Positions 59,001 to 64,000 of a DNA stretch of 64,000 nt are shown piece after piece (position 1 is the first letter of the stretch; each line of letters starts with the position of its first letter). The position numbers and the translations under genes are program-made. Source of the stretch: Filosporella fistucella (taxonomy: Eukaryota; Ascomycota; Leotiomycetes; Helotiales). Location of the stretch: the NCBI GenBank assembly GCA_030077755.1, contig JAQJZZ010000014.1, positions 992,001-1,056,000 on the forward strand. The letters are read 5' to 3'. Under the pieces are notes generated by a model. The model did not search any database, had not been told where the DNA came from, and saw nothing but the letters and a program-made list of their open reading frames with translations.

Positions 59001-62000
59001 CAGTTCTGCGACTCGTAGCTGATATTAACGAACTTTGTGAACCGATTTCGAGTCCGGATGATCTTGCTATAAGTTTCAGTAAACTGGGAACACAGTGGCT
59101 CCAACTCGGCTACTCGGGAAAGGCTGGGCTGGCATTTGATCGAGCAGCACGATATAGCGCCTGCAATGGTATAACAACCTTCGCAAAGTTGGAAATTCAT
59201 CTGGCTCAATCCCAATACCTGCTTGCTATCGGAAGTTTAGAAAAAGCGTACGTATCTCTTACATTGCTTACATTCGTGAGATGTAGTAGTTCTAACGGCC
59301 CATAGGGAGCAAATTCTGATATCTGCGCACGCAGTTTACCCTCAGCTGAAGGATGATATGTCGAAATCAAAATCGATGTCGGCATTGCAGCATAAAACTA
59401 CCACGAACCTCCTAATCTCAAACGCATACATGACATATTCGATGCTCTCTCTCCACAAAGGGACTCCTCACATTGCCCTTAGTCAAGCCAAGCAAAGTCT
59501 CCGACTCTTGCGACGTGCGTGGTCAAATGTTGAAGAGCACCTCCGATTCATTTTCAAGGGGGTTGCCACGCCCACAGAAGAGATTGAGAAACTGACTGAA
59601 GGAATGTCACAAGCACATATATCTGCTGGTTCAGTGTCCACAGAGTCAACAGAGGATCTGATACCTGCAGGGACCAGCTTTTGGACATTAATCGACCCTC
59701 TCTTCCGCGCTCTGAATCACATCTCTAGCATCTTCGCTCACCATGGCATGTTTCAGGAGACTCTTTATTACGCCGAACAAGCCCACAAACTCGCTAGACG
59801 AGTTGGTTCCGATGGCCACCTGGCCGTAGCTTCTACTGTCTTGGGTGACATATTCCTCAAAAGCGGGCGACTGGACAAAGGCTCCGAGTATCTCATGGCT
59901 TCTAAGGCGCTATCCAGCTCCTTTGGTATTTCCCCGAATTCGGTGAATCTCGAACTTTACCTGGCTAGTATGCATAAGCAACTGGGAGATGGGGATGCAG
60001 TGTTGTCTGCGTATGAAAGCGCAAAGTCTGTTTTGAACGGACTAACCAGCACGTGCTATATCAGAAGCCTTGAGCTGACCGATACCGAAGGTTCCGCTTT
60101 GGCGGAGAAGATGACTGGACTAGCGATATCTAAGAAGAAAGAACCAGCTTCTAGAAAGACTGTTGCACGTTCACGAGCAGCTGCAGCACGGAAAGTGACA
60201 GAAAGAGCCAAATCACCAGTTGAAGCTGCATCGCTTGTCGGAGAGGAGTGCGCTCAACTCATGTCTACGAAGGCGACAATCATTCGACAGATCGCCGAGT
60301 CGTTCACGTCAAAAAAGAGATTCGCTGAGGCCCTCACGATTCTTCAAGAAGCCGACAATTTCGTATACACTACCAATGACGCTCTTGACCAAGGTCTGGC
60401 CATGGCCAAACACCTGTTGTCGCAAAGCTTAGAACAGATGAATGTCGATCCCGTATATTCGGTGTTGCAAGACTCTACGATTTCATTTCCGTCCGTTATT
60501 GGACTTTCTAAAACAGAAAAGGTCGGAGAAAGGCTGTCCGCCGGGAGAGTATCGCCTACTCGAAAGGGTCAGGTTACAAGAGTAGGCAGAGATAATTCAA
60601 AGAGCCCAACCCCGGACAGCTTTTTTGACAAGCTTCGGCGAGCCCAAGAATTGCTGATAGATCTTTACCCGACATCTCTCCAGAGCGCGCCGCTCTCGAT
60701 GACACATCACATATCCGGTCTCATGAGCAGTGTTGCTATTCTTTTGTCCGCTGCAGGCCAGGTGAAGGGGAAGGCAGTCGCATTTCCAAGCTATGCGAGC
60801 TGCTCCACAGGTATGTGCTTAGAAGACAATACTATAGCTCATGCTAATATATGTAGAAACGACGAGAACGCAAGCGATTCGTCGTGAACGGAAGGCAATG
60901 TTAGTTGATCCTCAGCCAATACTCAAAATTGACGACTCGAGTTGGCCTCAGGTTTCATCGAATGAGCATAGAAGATCGAGTATCATCTCCACCAGTGAAG
61001 TTTCTAAGTTTCAGAAAGATTATATTGACTTGATACCGAAGTCATGGACTATTATTTCGATTTCTCTGAGCGATAGCAGGCAGGAGCTCTGTATCACCAA
61101 ATTGCAGGCAGGAAATACCCCATTCATTTTACGCTTACCTCTGGGACGGCATAACTCAATTGATGCCGACGAAGAGGTGTTTGGCTTCGAGCAAGGTCAT
61201 GCGGAATTGCTTGATATCATCGAATCAGCGAATCTCAGTGCACGCGACTCGCAAGGTCGAACAAGTCGAGAGGCGAAGGCTGCCTGGTGGGAGGAACGGA
61301 ATTCTTTAGATGCGCGTTTGAGAGATCTGCTCGAGAATATCGAAAAGGTTTGGCTCGGTGGGTTTACTGGAATATTCTCTCAGCATGAGAGGAAACCCGA
61401 GCTCCTTGCACGTTTTCAAAGATCGTTCCAAAGTATTCTTGATAGACACCTCCCGTCCCGCAGGAGGACTGGAAGAAAATCATCGAGCATCAGCGCGAAC
61501 TTGGATTCTCGTATTCTCAACCTGTTTATTGGACTAGGGGACGCTTCTGACGAGGAGTTTGACTTATCAGAACCTCTGACAGACTTGCTGTACTTTGTGG
61601 TTGATGTGTTGCAGTTCCACGGGGAGCTGAATGCATACGCGGAAATTGATTTCGATTCGATTGTTGTCGATATGCTCGACGCCTTGAGAGCCTATCACGA
61701 TGCTGCCCGTAGCTCTGGATCTGAGACTCAAGGACGGCACACTATTTTAATCTTGGATAAAACTTTGCACTCTTTCCCCTGGGAGTCACTGCCTTGCATG
61801 GACGGCCTTGCTGTGTCTCGTTTACCTTCTCTTGGGTGTCTAAGAGATAGACTCACCGGGCGATCGAAACTCAAGGACGAATCCGACCTTGAGGGGCATT
61901 TCGTACATCGAAACAGTGGTTCGTACATTTTGAACCCTGGTGGTGATCTTAAAAGCACCCAGACCGTTTTTCAGAAGACTCTTGAGAACTTCGATGATTG

Positions 62001-62490
62001 GGAAGGAGTTGTTAATAGGGAGCCGTCAGAAGACGAATTCAAATTCAATTTGAGCTCGAAAGACTTGCTACTATACTTCGGACATGGTAGTGGAGCTCAA
62101 TACATCCGTGCTCGGGAGATTAGAAAGCTTAACAATTGCGCAGTCACCTTTCTCATGGGTTGTAGTAGCGGGGCACTCGAGCAGGCTGGTGAATTTGAGC
62201 CTTACGGACCATCCATCAATTACATGCATGCGGGATGCCCTGCTTTGGTAGCTACGCTGTGGGATGTAACGGATAAGGACATTGACCGGTTCGCGAAAAG
62301 TACCTTTGAACACTGGGGTCTGTTTCCAGAAGAAAAGACCTCAAAAGGTCGGGGAAGGAAGAGGGTAGAGATAGCTGAGCGGAAGCTATCAGTGGTGGAG
62401 GCTGTGGCGAAGGGGAAAAGTGCTTGCACCCTGAGGTACTTGAACGGTGCATCTGTATGTGTTTATGGCATTCCTGTATATTTGAAGTGA
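56030..62490 (+). CDS. ESP1: Separase (ESP1/BimB), sister-chromatid separation protease
   Basis: Three exons, 56030-59247, 59306-60810 and 60857-62490, give 2118 residues, in the range of fungal separases. It cleaves the cohesin kleisin subunit at anaphase. The start is MTSLQAIAESIRAAVSSP, with an upstream in-frame TTG at 56006 not used. The N-terminal 300 residues are basic and Ser/Thr-rich, followed by long alpha-helical repeat sequence with TPR-like pairs (for example YAEQAHKLARRVGSDGHLAVASTVLGDIFLKSG). The C-terminal CD-clan C50 domain has the catalytic pair: His in LLYFGHGSGAQYIR (about H1984) and Cys in FLMGCSSGAL (about C2010), followed by SINYMHAGCPALVATLWDVTDKDID. Intron 1 (GTACGT...CATAG) and intron 2 (GTATGT...TGTAG) keep the frame. 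It shares a bidirectional promoter with the preceding small gene. Securin regulation is expected from family knowledge. Confidence 0.95.
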
Positions 62491-64000
62491 TGACGAAGGT
62501 TTTGGTGCTGGGAGTTGGGTAACTAGAGGTGTCCGGGCTTAGAATGGATTGGGTATTTCATTGTCCAGCCTATAGCTAAGAGATAGAGTCTACAACATTC
62601 ACCAATTGATTAGAATGCTTTGCAACACTTGTGAATCCTAATGAATATCGTGCTGTTCTATTGTTCCGACAGGCGGAGAATGAAGAAGAAATTAGACTCG
62701 AGGACTTTATACAACTGCACACCATAACGCCAATTTTACGAAGAACCTGGTCAATTATTCTGGGATTGTAAGGCCTCGACCGAAGGTGTACCTGCTATGA
62801 TGCTCCATATTCTCCTCAAGCGGCCCGAAGATTGTGTGTCTGCTATTGTCCATGGCGTGGAAAAGGCATTCTGTAGAGTCCGAATAGCATGAGATAGTGA
62901 TCTTAAGTATTTCAACGACTCCGGCCTATATTTCTGGTACTTTAGACCGTGTCATTCGCCCAGTTTTCGGATTGAGATCCGTGCTAGCCACATGGCAAAT
63001 GCGATCCGCCCGCTTCGCTTAATTGAAAAGGGGGCTATCTTGGCGAATTTGCTGAAAATTTGGCGGGTCTCAGGTGACAATGTGAGTATTTCGCTCTAGC
63101 AGATAATTAACCTCAGAAGAATTCGAATAGTGTTTTGTAAATTCTCAGCTACAGATGTTGTGCATACAATTGGTATTATGCAATCGACCCAAATACACAC
63201 TCTGGTCGATGCTTTGGACTCTGAGTGAGCAAAACCATGGTGGCACTTCGAAAAGTAGAGTGATCGGCTTTGGGAGGGAGTACTACTTAGACAAAAATAT
63301 GTTTGTCTGCAATTTGATGTCACACGAATCAAAGCCTCGAAGTATGAGTACACCTGTCGATAGAACTAACCTACTTGATCAGGTTTGCCCTTCTAGCAAA
63401 CCATTTGCACAAATGAGGCTGTCAATCCAAATCAGGACAATTATCAGATATAAAAGTGCTCCACAGTTTCCGGAAATACCCCATTGCCAATGATTTTCCT
63501 ATGCAAACACAAGACTGCCTCGGCCAAGAGCCCCTCGCCTTCAAATTATGCATCAGGCCATAATGAATGGCTGGACTGTTGCACGGCCTTTCAGCTTCAG
63601 AAGTTTGACAAGGCTGAACGATATGCCTGCTTTTTCCTATCGATAAATCACATGATAAAAGATTGTAAATCTTTTTGTTGAAAAATTTGTGAGAATTGAA
63701 GACCAAAGTTCAGTCCATATCTGGCTTCAGATATCCGTTGATAAGTTCGCCCAGCAATCTTTGCACTGTCAATTTCTGTCATTGACCCAAATTCTGGCCA
63801 GTCTACTCCTTTTCTACAATTCGAAGCTTCTAGAATTATTGCAAAACTCTGAAATTGGGGGATTTTTGTGACGTGCGCACGTACCCAGTGGCCGGCCTCC
63901 GCTGCTGCTGATCGAGGGAGCGACAGAAGCACAGGCAGCGATTGGAGACTGAAAATTATTGACGCTGCCACAGCACCGCACAGCACTGCGCTCCTAAGCC
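62491..64000. other. Terminal 1.5 kb without supported gene
   Basis: Separase 3' flank, then AT-rich sequence with short frames (63155-63493 plus, 63648-63986 minus) that show no recognisable family. A 12-bp perfect palindrome, ACGTGCGCACGT, lies at 63871-63882. Any gene past the right edge cannot be assessed. Confidence 0.5.

Noticed and set aside
1..64000. Transposons, CRISPR arrays, viral insertions, secondary-metabolite cluster
   Set aside because: No transposase, reverse transcriptase, terminal repeats, spaced repeat arrays, polyketide/NRPS or viral genes were recognised in any frame.

Overview
The window looks like nuclear DNA of a filamentous ascomycete (Pezizomycotina). Genes carry short spliceosomal introns of about 45-120 nt with GT(A/G)(A/G)GT-type donors, and they are monocistronic on both strands. 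The set is typical of a fungal core genome, with LEU2, STM1/Oga1, MED10, separase, xylulokinase, Mmt-type CDF and Misato/DML1. The style of the proteins suggests Leotiomycetes/Helotiales, but that placement is from family memory and not from a search.

Layout, left to right. 1-494: 3' end of a thioredoxin-fold AhpC/TSA-like gene (+). 2077-3493: five-exon Thr-rich GPI-type wall protein (-). 6564-8445: DML1/Misato (-) with an apparent frameshift, divergent from an MFS transporter (9052-10866, +). 11143-14209: three unrecognised genes. 14713-16040: LEU2 (-). 16808-19370: PHD-finger protein (-). About 5 kb without convincing genes follows, then a Rua1-type transcription regulator (24632-26708, -) with a further 3.4 kb of long upstream region. 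30071-30820: Pro/Thr/Ala-rich conserved-looking protein (-). 31494-32222: BTB gene with an in-frame TGA (-). 33828-35167: STM1-like RGG protein (-). 36423-37787: Yap-like bZIP factor (-) with a GC-AG intron. About 3 kb lies between it and a NuSAP-like nuclear protein (40925-42998, +), followed by a LIM/zinc-finger protein (+) and MED10 (+). An AT-rich segment with a strong cUUCGg hairpin precedes a second BTB gene with an in-frame TGA (48323-49242, +). The right end is dense: xylulokinase (-), Mmt1/2-like mitochondrial CDF transporter (-), class II sirtuin (+), small mitochondrial membrane protein (-), and separase (56030-62490, +).

There is no operon logic and no single pathway. The mitochondrial-themed genes cluster loosely at 51.7-55.8 kb (Mmt-like carrier, SIRT4-like sirtuin, DUF5321-like protein). 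Several genes sit in divergent pairs that must share promoters: DML1/MFS, Mmt/sirtuin, and DUF5321-like/separase with only 270 bp between starts. The most unusual observations are three apparently broken or recoded genes. Two are BTB genes, each with a single in-frame TGA in nearly the same part of the domain, and the third is DML1, whose frame breaks at a perfect 13-bp interrupted palindrome. I did not find a convincing undescribed multi-gene system. All exon boundaries were inferred by eye from splice signals and frame continuity.
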